DNA of 64,000 nt from Chloroflexota bacterium (GCA_016197225.1 JACPWC010000119.1:36648-100647); one strand, 5' to 3'; shown: positions 16,507 to 28,130, counted from the first letter of the stretch. The notes: generated by a model not told the origin, from the letters alone. Translations and numbers: made by a program.

Positions 16507-17652
16507 ATGTCTAAATTCACTTCACTACCGCTCAAGGCGGCATTTTTATTTCTGCTCATAATTGCGTTCAGCGCGTGCGCCTTCGGATCCATTGATGGCA
16601 ATGGCCCGAATGCAACTCCGGCCGGGGCGACGAGCGAGCCGCCCCCATCAGAGGCGGCCCCCACCCAGAGTCCAACGGTGGAGCCGCCACCCACCGCCCC
16701 GCCTGTTTCTACCGTCACCGTTGGCTTTGTCGCCCGCGCCGCCAACGCGCCCGCCGGTTCAATCCCGGCCCTGAGCTTGAACGGCATGCAACTTGTTGCC
16801 TCCACGAACTCGGCCCTCTTTCAGTTGGACCTCATCGAGATTGAGGCGCTGGACTCGGCAGACCCGGAAGCGGCGATCGCCATGGCCGTCGGTCACGGCG
16901 ATACGATCATTGTGGTCGCGGGAGCTGACCTGGCTGAAGTCACGCGCAACGCGGCGCAAGCGCATCCAGAAGCCACATTTGTCGGCGTGGATCAACCCGG
17001 CGACGAAACGCTGGCCAACTACTACACGTTGGGCGGGCCGGGGAGCCGGCTCGATCAGGAAGGATTTGTGGCCGGGGCGCTGGCCGGATACGTCACACAG
17101 GAGCGCATTGTGGGCCTGGTAGTTGTCGCCAACACGCTCGAAGGCAAGCTTTACACGAACGGCTTTACTCACGGTTTGCGTTACGCTTGCGGCGATTGCA
17201 AATTGTGGACGATTGAACTGGAGAACACGACCGACCTTGAAACCGGGGCGGGCACAGCGGCGCGGCTCAAAGAAGTTAAAGCGGATGTGATATTCGCCGC
17301 CGCCGGCGAGGCAGGCAACGCCGGGCTGGAAGCCGCCGCCGCGCAGGGGACGTGGGTGATCGGCCTCGGGCAGGATGAGGCGGCCACACTCACCGTTGGC
17401 GCTGACAAGGTGTTGAACAGCGTCCTTCGCCGCCCCGATTTGTTGTTGCCGTCGGTGATCATGAATCTGCTGGCCGGCACGCCGCCGGCTAAATCCATTC
17501 CATTTGATCTGGCCAATGGCCTCTCTCTGGCTTCCAACTTTGGCCCGAATGTCAGCCCGGCAGTTGCCGGATTGATGGATGAACTGCTGCCGCAGTTGGC
17601 CTCCGGCTTTTTGGATACGGGCGTTGACCCGGCGACGGGCGAGGTGCGATAG
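16507..17652 (+). CDS. BMP/PnrA-like substrate-binding lipoprotein
   Basis: 381 residues. A lipoprotein signal peptide ends at Cys24 (LLIIAFSAC), then a Pro/Thr/Ser-rich linker (about 32-75) and a periplasmic-binding fold: TVTVGFVARAANAPAG, VVAGADLAEVTRNAAQAHPE, FVGVDQPGDETL, YYTLGGPGSRLDQEGFVAGA, LAGYVTQERIVGLV, DVIFAAAGEAGNAGLEAAA, WVIGLGQDEA. The order of blocks matches the Bmp/Med family that binds nucleosides for ABC importers. No transporter subunits follow, so it is an orphan. TAAAAT (16495-16500) ends 6 nt before the ATG, suggesting a leaderless message. Confidence 0.85.
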   Translation: MSKFTSLPLKAAFLFLLIIAFSACAFGSIDGNGPNATPAGATSEPPPSEAAPTQSPTVEPPPTAPPVSTVTVGFVARAANAPAGSIPALSLNGMQLVASTNSALFQLDLIEIEALDSADPEAAIAMAVGHGDTIIVVAGADLAEVTRNAAQAHPEATFVGVDQPGDETLANYYTLGGPGSRLDQEGFVAGALAGYVTQERIVGLVVVANTLEGKLYTNGFTHGLRYACGDCKLWTIELENTTDLETGAGTAARLKEVKADVIFAAAGEAGNAGLEAAAAQGTWVIGLGQDEAATLTVGADKVLNSVLRRPDLLLPSVIMNLLAGTPPAKSIPFDLANGLSLASNFGPNVSPAVAGLMDELLPQLASGFLDTGVDPATGEVR

Positions 17653-17658
17653 AGCAAT

Positions 17659-17674
17659 CATGACAATTGTCATG
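17659..17674. repeat. Perfect 16-bp palindrome CATGACAATTGTCATG
   Basis: Located 7 nt after the BMP lipoprotein stop. Its dyad symmetry resembles a transcription-factor half-site pair, but it lies downstream of a gene rather than before one, so operator function is doubtful. Confidence 0.6.
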
Positions 17675-17683
17675 TGAAAAAGT

Positions 17684-17717
17684 GAAAAAGCACACGCCAG
17701 CAGTCTGCTGGCGTGTG
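17684..17717 (-). terminator. Terminator for the response regulator gene
   Basis: CACACGCCAGCAG (17691-17703) and CTGCTGGCGTGTG (17705-17717) form a perfect 13-bp stem with almost no loop. On the minus strand it is followed by CTTTTTC, which suits the response regulator ending at 17775. It may also stop the convergent lipoprotein transcript. Confidence 0.8.
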
Positions 17718-17774
17718 TTAGTTTAAGCGGCAGTCCAATTTCCCAAAGTCTGGGGAGGCTTTGGGCGTTTGGTT

Positions 17775-18434
17775 TCAGGACTCGAGCGTGTCTTTGAGGT
17801 TGTGTTTAATGGCGTAGGCGGCGGCTTCGGCGCGGTTGGCAACGGACAGTTTGGAAAGAATGCTCGACACGTAGTTGCGCACCGTGCCTTCACCCAGGTG
17901 CAGGCTGTGGGCGATCTCGCGGTTGGTCTTGCCGTCGGCCACCAGGGCCAGCACCCGGCGTTCCTGTTCGGTAAGCTTGGCAAACGCTTCGGATTCAAAT
18001 TGGCGGGCGGCCCGGCGCACTTCGGCAAAGACGCGCTCGGTGATGGCCGGGTCGAGAAGCGAGTCGCCCCGGCCCACCGTTTCAATCGCCCGGATCAAAT
18101 CCTGGCCGCCGGCCTGTTTTAGCACATAGCCCGCCGCGCCGGCGCGAATGGCGGCGAAGAGCATTTCGTCTTCGGCGTAGCTGGTGAGCATGATGATTTT
18201 AGTTCCGGGCAGGTCGGCGGAGATTTCGCGGCAGGCGTCAATGCCGCTCGCGCCCGGCAGGCGGATGTCCAAAACGACGACATCCGGTTTGTAGGCGTTG
18301 GCTTTGGTCACGGCTTCACTGGCGCTGGCGGCCTCGGCCACCACTTCCATGTCGGGGTGGCGGTCAATCAGGGCGCGCAGGCCGAGCCGCACCACTTCAT
18401 GATCATCTACTAACATAATGCGTTGGCGTTTCAT
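17775..18434 (-). CDS. NarL/FixJ-family response regulator
   Basis: 219 residues. Receiver domain 1-120 with acidic pocket IMLVDDHEV, phospho-acceptor Asp56 ([10 protein letters not shown]) and MLTSYAEDE; LuxR-type helix-turn-helix at about 150-210 ([37 protein letters not shown]). It binds DNA when phosphorylated. The divergent GAF kinase at 18563 is the probable partner. A TATACT box (18442-18447, minus) ends 7 nt before the ATG; the kinase has its own TACAAT box, so both genes start from one 128-nt region. Confidence 0.94.
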   Translation of the reverse strand: MKRQRIMLVDDHEVVRLGLRALIDRHPDMEVVAEAASASEAVTKANAYKPDVVVLDIRLPGASGIDACREISADLPGTKIIMLTSYAEDEMLFAAIRAGAAGYVLKQAGGQDLIRAIETVGRGDSLLDPAITERVFAEVRRAARQFESEAFAKLTEQERRVLALVADGKTNREIAHSLHLGEGTVRNYVSSILSKLSVANRAEAAAYAIKHNLKDTLES

Positions 18435-18562
18435 GAGACAAAGTATAACCGCAAGCGGCGAAATCGGGCAACCGATTCCTCCAGAGAGACCCAGTTACCT
18501 GGGTTTACGAGAACTAGTCTTGATATTGTCGGAATGGCCGTTCGTCGTTACAATCGGGGCTT

Positions 18563-20269
18563 GTGACCCAGCCTCTCAAGTTGCAATCCCGGCAGGAGCT
18601 TGAGCAGATGAACGCTCAACTGCTCGCTCTGCGCGACTCGGTACTGGCAATTTCGACAGACTTGTCTCTGCCGGAAGTGCTTCAGCGGATTGTGAACGCC
18701 GCCGCCCTGCTGGCCGACGCTCAGTACGCGGCCCTCGGTGTCCCCGACGAAACCGGGCGGGCGCTGGCCGAGTTTATCACTGTTGGGCTGTCGCCCGAAG
18801 AGCGCGAGCGCATTAGCCACTGGCCGCGCGGGCTGGGGTTGTTGGGCATCATTTTGCGCGAGGGCCGATCAGTGCGCGTCCGCGACATTGCCGCCGACCC
18901 CCGTTCAGTCGGTTTCCCACCCGGTCACCCGGTGATGGGCAGTTTCCTGGGCGTCCCCATCCTCTACAAAGGCCAGTGCCTCGGCAACCTTTACCTGACC
19001 AACAAGAAAAGCGCCGACGAATTCAGCGAGGCCGATCAGGCGCTGATCGAATTGCTGGCCGCTCACGCCGCCAGCGCGATTCAAAACGCCCGTCTCTATC
19101 ACTCCATAATGAAGCACAGCCGGGAACTAGAGGAGCGCAACCGCGAACTGGCCGCTCTCAACGCCGTGGCCGTAGCCACCAGCCATTATCTTGATCTCAA
19201 TCGAGTCATGATCGAGGCGCTGGATCAGGTGTTGTCGGTTTCGGGCGCGGAGGCGGGCGAGATTTTCCTGCGCCACGAATTGACGGACGAGATGGTCATG
19301 GCCCTGCACCGGGGCATATTTCCGGAAGCGTTTCAATCCATCACCACCTTCAGACTGGGCGAGGGCTTTCCGGGCCAGGTGGCTTTGACGGGCCAGCCGA
19401 TAGTATCGAATGACCTGGCGAACGATGGCCGCTATTTGCGGAAGCAGGTGGTGAGCGCCGGTTTCAAAGCCTACGCCTGCATTCCTTTGTTTGCCAGAGG
19501 CAAGGTGGTGGGGAGCCTCGATCTGGCGGCTCGCGCTCCGGGCGCTTTCGACGAATCGAGCCTGACTTTGTTGACGGCCATCGGCCACCAGATCGGCGTG
19601 GCCGTTGAAAATGCGCGGCTGTATGAGCAGGTGGCTCAATTGGCCGTGCTCGAAGAACGCCAGCGCATTGGCATGGATTTGCACGATGGAGTCATTCAGT
19701 CCATTTACGCCGTCGGCCTCCAGTTGGAGTATATTCAGGGCCTGATTGACGACGGCGAAGCGGCCAACGCCCGCGAACGGCTGGGCGGGGCTATTGACGG
19801 CCTGAACAATACCATTCGCGAGATACGCTCTTACATTCTCGATATGCGCCCGCTTAACTTTCAGGGCGACGACCTCAACGACGGCTTGCGGCGGCTGGCC
19901 GCCGAGTTCAAGGCCAACACGCTGGTAATCACCGATCTGGAACTGGCCCCGGAAGCCAACGACGAGTTAAATTCGGAAGCGCGCATCGCCCTCTTTCAGA
20001 TCACTCAAGAGGCGCTGGCCAACGTGGCCAAACACGCCCACGCCAACCGGGTTTTGCTTCGGCTTGCGACAAACTCCGAGCGAGTCCTGTTGGAAATTCA
20101 AGACAACGGCCAGGGCCTGCCGCCTCGCGGCACGCCGAGGCGGGTGGGGCACGGCCTCTCGAACATGGCCCGGCGGGCGCAGGCCATTGGCGCCGAGTTT
20201 GAAACGAACAGCCTGCCCAGCAAAGGAATGGCGATCCTGGTGCGCGTGCCCAAACATCGCCAACCATAA
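18563..20269 (+). CDS. GAF-domain sensor histidine kinase (NarX/DesK type)
   Basis: 568 residues from a GTG start at 18563. TACAAT (18549-18554) ends 8 nt before it, and no ribosome site is seen. Two GAF domains (about 20-180 and 205-360) precede a HisKA_3 dimerisation region with the phospho-acceptor His374 ([15 protein letters not shown]) and an HATPase_c domain ([36 protein letters not shown]). No transmembrane segment is apparent, so it is probably a soluble sensor. The partner is the divergent response regulator. The ligand of the GAF domains cannot be told from sequence. Confidence 0.93.
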   Translation: MTQPLKLQSRQELEQMNAQLLALRDSVLAISTDLSLPEVLQRIVNAAALLADAQYAALGVPDETGRALAEFITVGLSPEERERISHWPRGLGLLGIILREGRSVRVRDIAADPRSVGFPPGHPVMGSFLGVPILYKGQCLGNLYLTNKKSADEFSEADQALIELLAAHAASAIQNARLYHSIMKHSRELEERNRELAALNAVAVATSHYLDLNRVMIEALDQVLSVSGAEAGEIFLRHELTDEMVMALHRGIFPEAFQSITTFRLGEGFPGQVALTGQPIVSNDLANDGRYLRKQVVSAGFKAYACIPLFARGKVVGSLDLAARAPGAFDESSLTLLTAIGHQIGVAVENARLYEQVAQLAVLEERQRIGMDLHDGVIQSIYAVGLQLEYIQGLIDDGEAANARERLGGAIDGLNNTIREIRSYILDMRPLNFQGDDLNDGLRRLAAEFKANTLVITDLELAPEANDELNSEARIALFQITQEALANVAKHAHANRVLLRLATNSERVLLEIQDNGQGLPPRGTPRRVGHGLSNMARRAQAIGAEFETNSLPSKGMAILVRVPKHRQP

Positions 20270-20295
20270 ACAAAACATACTTCACGGAGAATTTA

Positions 20296-21714
20296 ATGAC
20301 TTACCAATATATCAAAGTCCCGGAAACGGGCGACAAGATCAGCATTGCCGGTGGCGCGCAGGGCATTAGTGTGCCCGATCGGCCCATCATCCCTTTTATC
20401 GAGGGCGACGGCACGGGGCGCGACATCTGGCGGGCCTCGGTGCGCGTGCTCGACGCGGCGGTGGCTAAAGCCTACGGCGGCCAGCGGCAGATTCAGTGGA
20501 TGGAGGTGTACGCCGGAGAAAAATGCTTCAACCTGTTCAGCACCTGGTTGCTGGATGAAACCGTGGACGCCTTCCGCGAATACCTGGTGGGGATCAAGGG
20601 GCCGCTCACCACGCCCATCGGCGGCGGCATCCGGAGTCTCAATGTGGCCCTGCGGAAACTGCTCGACTTGTATGCTTGTGTCCGCCCGGTGCGCTGGTTC
20701 ACCGGTGTGCCGTCGCCGGTGAAACGGCCTCAGGACGTGGACATGGTGATCTTCCGTGAGAACACGGAAGACATTTACACCGGCATCGATCTCGAAAACG
20801 GCTCCGACGACAACAACCGCTTCAAGCAGTTGCTCAAGGAACACTTTCCGAAAGAGTATGCCAAGATGCGGTTCCCCGACACGGCGGGCATCGGCGTGAA
20901 ACCCGTTTCGCAGGAAGGCACCGAGCGGCTGGTGCGAGCCGCGATCCAGTACGCGCTGGCGAACAAACGCAAGAGCATAACCCTGGCTCACAAGGGCAAC
21001 ATTATGAAGTACACCGAGGGCGCATTCCGCAATTGGGGCTACGCCCTGGCCGAGCGCGAATTCGGCGACAAGGTGTACACGTGGGAGCGGTGGGAGCGGA
21101 CGAAAAAGGACAAGGGCGAAGAGGCGGCCAATGCTGAGCAAAAGGCGGCCCTGGCTTCGGGCAAGTTGTTGATCAAAGACGTGATCGCCGATATCGTCTT
21201 CCAGCAAACGATCACTCGCGCCACCGAGTTCGATATGATCGCCACCATGAATTTGAACGGCGACTATCTCTCCGATGCCCTCGCCGCGCAGGTGGGCGGC
21301 ATTGGCATCGCCCCCGGCGGCAACATCAACTACGACACCGGCCACGCCGTGTTCGAGGCCACGCACGGAACCGCGCCCAAATATGCCGACCTCGACAAGG
21401 TGAACCCCGGCTCGGTCATCCTCTCCGGCGAGATGATGTTGCGTTACCTGGGCTGGACGGAAGCCGCCGACCTGATCGTCAAAGGCATGGACGGCGCGAT
21501 TGGGGCCAAGACCGTGACCTACGATTTTGCCCGCCTGATGGACGGCGCGAAGGAAGTGAAGTGTAGCGAGTTCGGCGACGCGGTGATTGCCTGGATGGAT
21601 GGGAAGAAAAGGGAAATGGCGCGAAAGACAGGAAAGAAGACTGCTAAAAAGAAGGCGGTTGTAAAGAAGAAAACGGTTGCCAGAAAAAAGGCGGCTAAAA
21701 AAACCAGACGGTAA
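20296..21714 (+). CDS. icd: NADP-dependent isocitrate dehydrogenase with lysine-rich tail
   Basis: 472 residues. The core is a type I homodimeric enzyme: [10 protein letters not shown] with the conserved serine, [57 protein letters not shown] and [12 protein letters not shown]; the Lys-Tyr pair after TAP is the NADP-specificity signature. It converts isocitrate to 2-oxoglutarate in the TCA cycle. About 36 extra residues after the normal end ([12 protein letters not shown] and [20 protein letters not shown]) hold about 20 Lys/Arg, like histone-H1 tails. The enzyme core is complete; the tail is unusual. ACGGAG lies 10 nt before the ATG; a terminator follows directly. Confidence 0.96.
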   Translation: MTYQYIKVPETGDKISIAGGAQGISVPDRPIIPFIEGDGTGRDIWRASVRVLDAAVAKAYGGQRQIQWMEVYAGEKCFNLFSTWLLDETVDAFREYLVGIKGPLTTPIGGGIRSLNVALRKLLDLYACVRPVRWFTGVPSPVKRPQDVDMVIFRENTEDIYTGIDLENGSDDNNRFKQLLKEHFPKEYAKMRFPDTAGIGVKPVSQEGTERLVRAAIQYALANKRKSITLAHKGNIMKYTEGAFRNWGYALAEREFGDKVYTWERWERTKKDKGEEAANAEQKAALASGKLLIKDVIADIVFQQTITRATEFDMIATMNLNGDYLSDALAAQVGGIGIAPGGNINYDTGHAVFEATHGTAPKYADLDKVNPGSVILSGEMMLRYLGWTEAADLIVKGMDGAIGAKTVTYDFARLMDGAKEVKCSEFGDAVIAWMDGKKREMARKTGKKTAKKKAVVKKKTVARKKAAKKTRR

Positions 21715-21722
21715 GAGTGTGG

Positions 21723-21757
21723 CGGGTCGAGGTTGAAAACTTCGGCCCGTTTTTTTG
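21723..21757 (+). terminator. Terminator after icd
   Basis: CGGGTCGAGGTT, loop gaaa, then ACTTCGGCCCG with two G-T pairs, followed by seven T. It lies 8 nt after the icd stop, showing that an upstream GTG (21717) is not the sigma-factor start. Confidence 0.88.
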
Positions 21758-21866
21758 CCTTACTGTAGGATTAGAAAAGACTGAGTCAATCAATCTTGAA
21801 GCGCGACTATGGTATATTGTTTGTTGGATATCCGTTGCATTCCCGGGTACAAAACAGACAGGCAAC

Positions 21867-22517
21867 ATGTTCCCGCGTTCAAATCAGGACTGGTTGTGGG
21901 CGCTCAACGAATCGCCCGGCGAGGCTCAGACCGAGGCGCTGGATGAATTGCACGATTTCCTCCTGCGCGCTGTTCTGGTTTACCTGTCTCAAAACCGCCA
22001 TGAGTTGGCCGAGTGGGGACGGCAAGCGGTGCGCGGCCTGGCCGAAGACCTGGCCCAGGAAGCCCTGCTTGAAGTGCGCGACAACCTGCACACCTTTCGC
22101 GGCGAGTCCAAATTTACTACCTGGGCCTGCCGCGTCGTCATCAACCGCGCCGCCAGCGAATTGCGACGGCGGCGCTACAGCGACCTCTCGCTCGACAGCC
22201 TGCGCGAAAACGAACCGGCGGTCTTCCAATCCCTCGTCGCCGACAAAGAAAGGGCCGAACCGGAACACCTGGCCGAACGGCGCAACTACCTGGCCCTGCT
22301 CCGCGAGATCGTCGAGACCGAACTTGGCGAGCGCCAGCGTTTGGCCGTCATCGCCGTTCACTGGCAGGGCCGTTCGATGGACGAAGTGGCCGAGGCGCTC
22401 GGCCTCTCCCGCAACGCCCTTTATAAACTCTTGCACGACGCCCGCAAAAACATCCGCGACCAGCTCATCGCCCGCCACCTCACCCCGGGCGATATCTTGG
22501 CCGCCTTCGAGGAATAG
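21867..22517 (+). CDS. ECF-type RNA polymerase sigma factor
   Basis: 216 residues from the ATG at 21867 (MFPRSNQDWLWALNESPGEA). Region 2 is visible around LAEDLAQEALLEVRDNLHTF and ESKFTTWACRVVINRAASEL, region 4 around GERQRLAVIAVHWQGRSMDE and GLSRNALYKLLHDARKNIR. Regions 1 and 3 are missing, as in ECF sigma factors. The next gene encodes a small protein with a HxxxCxxC motif, a likely zinc-binding anti-sigma factor. TATATT about 40 nt upstream may serve as its -10 box. The target regulon is unknown. Confidence 0.92.
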   Translation: MFPRSNQDWLWALNESPGEAQTEALDELHDFLLRAVLVYLSQNRHELAEWGRQAVRGLAEDLAQEALLEVRDNLHTFRGESKFTTWACRVVINRAASELRRRRYSDLSLDSLRENEPAVFQSLVADKERAEPEHLAERRNYLALLREIVETELGERQRLAVIAVHWQGRSMDEVAEALGLSRNALYKLLHDARKNIRDQLIARHLTPGDILAAFEE

Positions 22518-22603
22518 TGGTAAGATAACGCCTACCCAAAGCGTCTAACCTATTGGTGCAGGGAGCAACAATTCTGCCAAATCTTCTCACCGGGAGAGCA
22601 AAC

Positions 22604-22915
22604 GTGGACCGCATTCAACTACTGCACTGGCTGGATCAGATTTATTCGACGCACGACACGGAGATTGACTGCGAAACACTAAGAGAGATTCTTCCGGTTT
22701 ACGTGGATGCCGAAATAACCGGCAATGGCCGGACTCCCTTGGGCGACCGCCTCGTGCCCGTCACCGTTCACCTGGCCCAGTGCCCCGACTGCGCCGAAGA
22801 ACATGCCGCCCTGCTTACCGTAGCCCGCATGTTGGCCGACGGCGCCCTGCCGCAAGCCGAAAAACTCCTGGCCACCTTCGAGGAAGAAGAGACGTTGGAA
22901 GGCGAAGTCGTGTAA
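22604..22915 (+). CDS. Probable zinc-finger anti-sigma factor
   Basis: 103 residues from GTG at 22604, which has GGGAGAG 5-6 nt upstream. Sequence DRIQLLHWLDQIYSTHDTE and then CETLREILPVYVDAEITG, with VHLAQCPDCAEEHAALLTVA. The HLAQCPDC segment is the H-x3-C-x2-C zinc-binding pattern of anti-sigma domains (ZAS-like). No membrane helix is evident, so it would act in the cytoplasm. It follows the ECF sigma gene, the usual partner order. The stimulus is unknown. Confidence 0.8.
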   Translation: MDRIQLLHWLDQIYSTHDTEIDCETLREILPVYVDAEITGNGRTPLGDRLVPVTVHLAQCPDCAEEHAALLTVARMLADGALPQAEKLLATFEEEETLEGEVV

Positions 22916-22934
22916 ACAAACCGGTTTTCGATAA

Positions 22935-22987
22935 ACCGCCCAGACACCAAATGTTCGCTTCGCGAAAACACTTGGTGTCTGGGCGGT
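22935..22987. repeat. Long intergenic hairpin (16-bp perfect stem)
   Basis: ACCGCCCAGACACCAA (22935-22950) pairs with TTGGTGTCTGGGCGGT (22972-22987). The loop holds a second small hairpin (TTCGCttcGCGAA). It lies 20 nt after the anti-sigma gene. A weak T run (gttgttt) follows, so it may end transcription. The remaining 186 nt up to prkA show no further feature. Confidence 0.85.
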
Positions 22988-23174
22988 GTTGTTTAAGACG
23001 AAGCTCCCCTTTAGTCATAATTCACTACTTGTCCTCAAACTATTTCTACCGATTTTCGACCAAACCCTAACCAAACCGTCGTAAGACGCCGCCCATTCAC
23101 ATCGTCCAATCTATCAAGACCGACACCATTTGTCGGCACTGATGTCTTAACGACTGCTGTTTGTCAGTCAAAAA

Positions 23175-25223
<2,049 letters not shown>

Positions 25224-25228
25224 AACGG

Positions 25229-25273
25229 CAAACGTCAAACGACAAACGCGCTTCGCGAGTCGTTTGACGTTTG
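25229..25273. repeat. CAAACG-family inverted repeat (prkA-yhbH gap)
   Basis: CAAACGTCAAACGA (25229-25242) pairs perfectly with TCGTTTGACGTTTG (25260-25273). The loop is caaacgcgcttcgcgag. The repeat lies inside an operon. A related repeat made of the same words occurs in the next gap (26406-26449). Confidence 0.9.
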
Positions 25274-25307
25274 GCCCGAAGTTGTGATTGGGTAGGAGTG
25301 ATAAGCC

Positions 25308-26402
25308 ATGATACTAGCGATTGAACAGGACGCCAGCCGGTTCCGGCAAATTGTGCGCGGCCAGGTGCGCCAGAATTTGCGCAAGTACATGTCCAACGGC
25401 GAATTGATTGGCCGCCAGGGCAGGGACTTGGTCAGCATCCCGATCCCGCAGATTGAACTGCCGCACTTTCGTTTTGGCAACGGGCAGGGCGGGGTGGGCC
25501 AGGGCGACGGTGAACCCGGCACGCCGCTCGGCCCCGGCCAGCCGGGAAACGGCGATGGCGTGGCCGGCGATCAGCCCGGCGCGCACATTCTCGAAGTGGA
25601 ATTGACACTGGAAGAGTTGGTGCAGATGCTGGGCGAGGAGCTTGGCCTGCCCCGAATCCAGCCCAGGAGCAAGAATCACGTTCAGGGCGAAACCACCCGC
25701 TACACCGGCATCCGTCGCGTCGGCCCGGAAGGCCTGCGCCACTTCAAACGGACGTATCGCGAAGCCCTCAAGCGGCAAATGGTGTCCGGCACGTATAACC
25801 CTCAGCGCCCGGCCATCATCCCCATTCACGACGACAAGCGCTATCGCTCGTGGAAGACTTACCCGCGCCCGGACAGCAACGCCGTCATCATTTACATGAT
25901 GGACGTGTCGGGAAGTATGACTCAGCGCAAGAAAGAGCTGGTGCGATTAACGGCTTTCTGGATCGACTCCTGGCTGAAGGCTCACTACAAGAATCTGGTG
26001 ACGCGCTACCTTGTCCACGATGCCGCCGCCCACGAAGTGGACGCCCACACTTTTTTCCACGTCCGCGAGAGCGGCGGCACCAAGATTTCGTCGGCCTACG
26101 AACTGTGCCGCGACATCATTCGCAAAGATTATCCGGCTGACGAGTGGAACTTGTACGCTTTTCATTTTTCCGATGGCGAGAATTTTGGCGACGAGGACGA
26201 CAAACGATGCCTGGCTCTGTTGAAAGAAGAGTTGTTGCCGCCGATGAATTTGTTCTGCTACGGACAGGTGCAGGGCGGGTATGGCCGCCAGTTCATGGAA
26301 ACGCTGGGCGATGTCCATAACGAAAAGCTGGCGACGGCCAAAATCAACGAGGACGGGGATGTTTATTCGGCGATCAAGACGTTTTTGGGGAAAGGTGTGT
26401 AA
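25308..26402 (+). CDS. yhbH: YhbH/YeaH family VWA protein (DUF444)
   Basis: 364 residues. N-terminal DRFRQIVRGQVR-type sequence (residues 11-30) and LVSIPIPQIELPHFRF, then a Gly-rich stretch (58-90), and a von Willebrand A domain with MIDAS residues DVSGS (Asp199, Ser201, Ser203) in YMMDVSGSMTQRKKEL. Further blocks: RYLVHDAAAHEVD, GGTKISSAYELC. DUF444 proteins are encoded with PrkA and SpoVR and act in the same stress response; the biochemical role is unknown. A GGAG precedes the ATG. Gene order prkA-yhbH-spoVR is the classic one. Confidence 0.94.
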   Translation: MILAIEQDASRFRQIVRGQVRQNLRKYMSNGELIGRQGRDLVSIPIPQIELPHFRFGNGQGGVGQGDGEPGTPLGPGQPGNGDGVAGDQPGAHILEVELTLEELVQMLGEELGLPRIQPRSKNHVQGETTRYTGIRRVGPEGLRHFKRTYREALKRQMVSGTYNPQRPAIIPIHDDKRYRSWKTYPRPDSNAVIIYMMDVSGSMTQRKKELVRLTAFWIDSWLKAHYKNLVTRYLVHDAAAHEVDAHTFFHVRESGGTKISSAYELCRDIIRKDYPADEWNLYAFHFSDGENFGDEDDKRCLALLKEELLPPMNLFCYGQVQGGYGRQFMETLGDVHNEKLATAKINEDGDVYSAIKTFLGKGV

Positions 26403-26405
26403 AGT

Positions 26406-26449
26406 CAAACGACAAACGTCAAGGTTTTACGTTTTACGTTTGTCGTTTG
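26406..26449. repeat. CAAACG-family inverted repeat (yhbH-spoVR gap)
   Basis: CAAACGACAAACGT (26406-26419) pairs perfectly with ACGTTTGTCGTTTG (26436-26449). The arms are the same words as in the upstream gap in a different order. It occupies the whole gap before the spoVR ribosome site (GGAGATAAGGA). Confidence 0.9.
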
Positions 26450-26462
26450 CTGGAGATAAGGA

Positions 26463-27938
26463 ATGTCGCTCTCGCTTGATCTTCTCGAACTACAATGCGT
26501 CATCGAAGGCTACGCCCGCGAGTTTGGGCTGGACTTCTTCGAGACGCGCTTTGAGATGCTCGACTACCGGACGTTGAACCAGGTGGCGGCCTACGATGGC
26601 TTCCCGACGCGCTACCCGCACTGGCGCTTTGGCATGGAATACGAGCGCCTGTCGAAGTCTTATGCTTACGGCCTGCACCGCATTTACGAGATGGTGATCA
26701 ACACCGACCCGTGCTATGCCTACCTGCTGGCAAGCAATCTGCGAGTCGATCAGAAGCTGGTGATGGCCCACGTTTACGGCCACTGTGATTTCTTCAAGAA
26801 CAATTTGTGGTTCGCCCACACCAACCGCAAGATGTTGGACGAGATGGCGAACCACGCCACCCGCGTCCGCCGCCACATCGAACGGCAGGGCATTGACAAG
26901 GTCGAGGCCTTCGTTGATACCTGCCTCTCGCTCGACAACCTGATTGACATTCACGCCGCCGGGATTCGGCGGCGACCGCATCCCACTTCAGAGACGGCTG
27001 AACCCGAGTCGGTGCGGAAACTTCCGGCGAAGGAATACATGGATCAGTTTATCAATCCGCCGGAATTTTTGGCCGAGCAACAGCGCAGGATCGAAGCCGC
27101 CGAGCAGGCGCGTCAGCATTTCCCCGAGTCGCCGGAGCGCGACGTTCTGCTCTTCCTGCTCGAAAACGCGCCGCTGGCTCACTGGCAACACGACATCCTC
27201 GACATCATTCGCGAGGAAGCCTATTACTTTGCGCCGCAACGCCAGACGAAAATTATGAATGAAGGCTGGGCCGTGTTCACCCACACTCACATCATGACCG
27301 AAAAGGCCATGACGCCCGACGAATTGATTGACTACGCCGAGCATCACTCCGGCGTGGTTGCCACGCACGGGGGCCGCCTCAATCCTTACAAGCTGGGCTT
27401 CGAGTTGTTCCGCGACCTTGAAGACCGCTGGAATCGGGGCGCATTCGGGGCCGAGTACGAGGCCTGCCATGATTACAGGACGCGCAAGGAGTGGGACAAG
27501 AAGGTGGGTCTGGGGCGGCAGAAGGTGTTTGAAGTGCGGCGCATCTACAACGACATCGGCTTCATTGACGAGTTTCTTACTGAAGATTTTGCCCGCGAGC
27601 AAAAGCTCTTTACCTTTGCTTATAACGACGAGACCGAAAATTACGAGATCGCCAGCCGTAAGTTTCAGGACATCAAGCGCGGCCTGCTCTTTCAACTGAC
27701 CAACTTCGGCCAGCCGTTGATTGAGGTGGTGGACGCCAATTACGGCAACCGGGGCGAGCTTTATTTGATGCACCGTCACGTGGGCGTTGACCTTGATCTG
27801 CCGTTTGCCGAAGAGACTCTGCGAAACCTGTACGCCGTTTGGATGAGGCCGGTTTACATTGAGACGGTGGTCGAAGACGAAGGGCCGGTGTTGTTCAGCC
27901 ACGGCGCAGATGGCGGCGTGAGGCGGAAGCTGGACTGA
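26463..27938 (+). CDS. spoVR: SpoVR family protein
   Basis: 491 residues. Family blocks are FETRFEMLDYRTLNQVAAYD, GFPTRYPHWRFGMEYERLSK, SYAYGLHRIYEMVINTDPCY and WAVFTHTHIMTEKAMTPDEL. The N-terminal His- and Cys-containing segments are typical of SpoVR/YcgB proteins, which are named for a spore cortex phenotype but occur in non-sporulating bacteria and act with PrkA and YhbH. The start follows GGAGATAAGGA. It is the last gene of the operon; a strong terminator follows at 27967. Molecular function is unknown. Confidence 0.95.
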   Translation: MSLSLDLLELQCVIEGYAREFGLDFFETRFEMLDYRTLNQVAAYDGFPTRYPHWRFGMEYERLSKSYAYGLHRIYEMVINTDPCYAYLLASNLRVDQKLVMAHVYGHCDFFKNNLWFAHTNRKMLDEMANHATRVRRHIERQGIDKVEAFVDTCLSLDNLIDIHAAGIRRRPHPTSETAEPESVRKLPAKEYMDQFINPPEFLAEQQRRIEAAEQARQHFPESPERDVLLFLLENAPLAHWQHDILDIIREEAYYFAPQRQTKIMNEGWAVFTHTHIMTEKAMTPDELIDYAEHHSGVVATHGGRLNPYKLGFELFRDLEDRWNRGAFGAEYEACHDYRTRKEWDKKVGLGRQKVFEVRRIYNDIGFIDEFLTEDFAREQKLFTFAYNDETENYEIASRKFQDIKRGLLFQLTNFGQPLIEVVDANYGNRGELYLMHRHVGVDLDLPFAEETLRNLYAVWMRPVYIETVVEDEGPVLFSHGADGGVRRKLD

Positions 27939-27966
27939 CGCTTGGACTTTTCTTTTGGTAAGTCAG

Positions 27967-27999
27967 ACCGGATTGGAAAGCAAATTCCAATCCGGTTTT
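27967..27999 (+). terminator. Terminator after the prkA operon
   Basis: ACCGGATTGGAA (27967-27978) and TTCCAATCCGGT (27985-27996) form a perfect 12-bp stem with a 6-nt loop, ending in TTTT. Confidence 0.88.
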
Positions 28000-28014
28000 G
28001 ATTCTTGGCAGATC

Positions 28015-28043
28015 TGTAGAGCGAGTTGCCAACTCGCTCTACA
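28015..28043. repeat. Perfect 13-bp palindrome with GCC loop (TGTAGAGCGAG family)
   Basis: TGTAGAGCGAGTT, loop GCC, AACTCGCTCTACA. It has the same length class, loop and leading word as the palindrome inside the DUF58 gene at 3651-3677, differing mainly in the central A/T pair. It lies between the spoVR terminator and the sdh promoter region. Confidence 0.88.
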
Positions 28044-28130
28044 ACTGATTCTCGGCAAGAGACCGGACATTAATCATCCGAAGATATTACATATTACATT
28101 CAACGTTTAGCCGCTGTAACGCCTCTGTGC

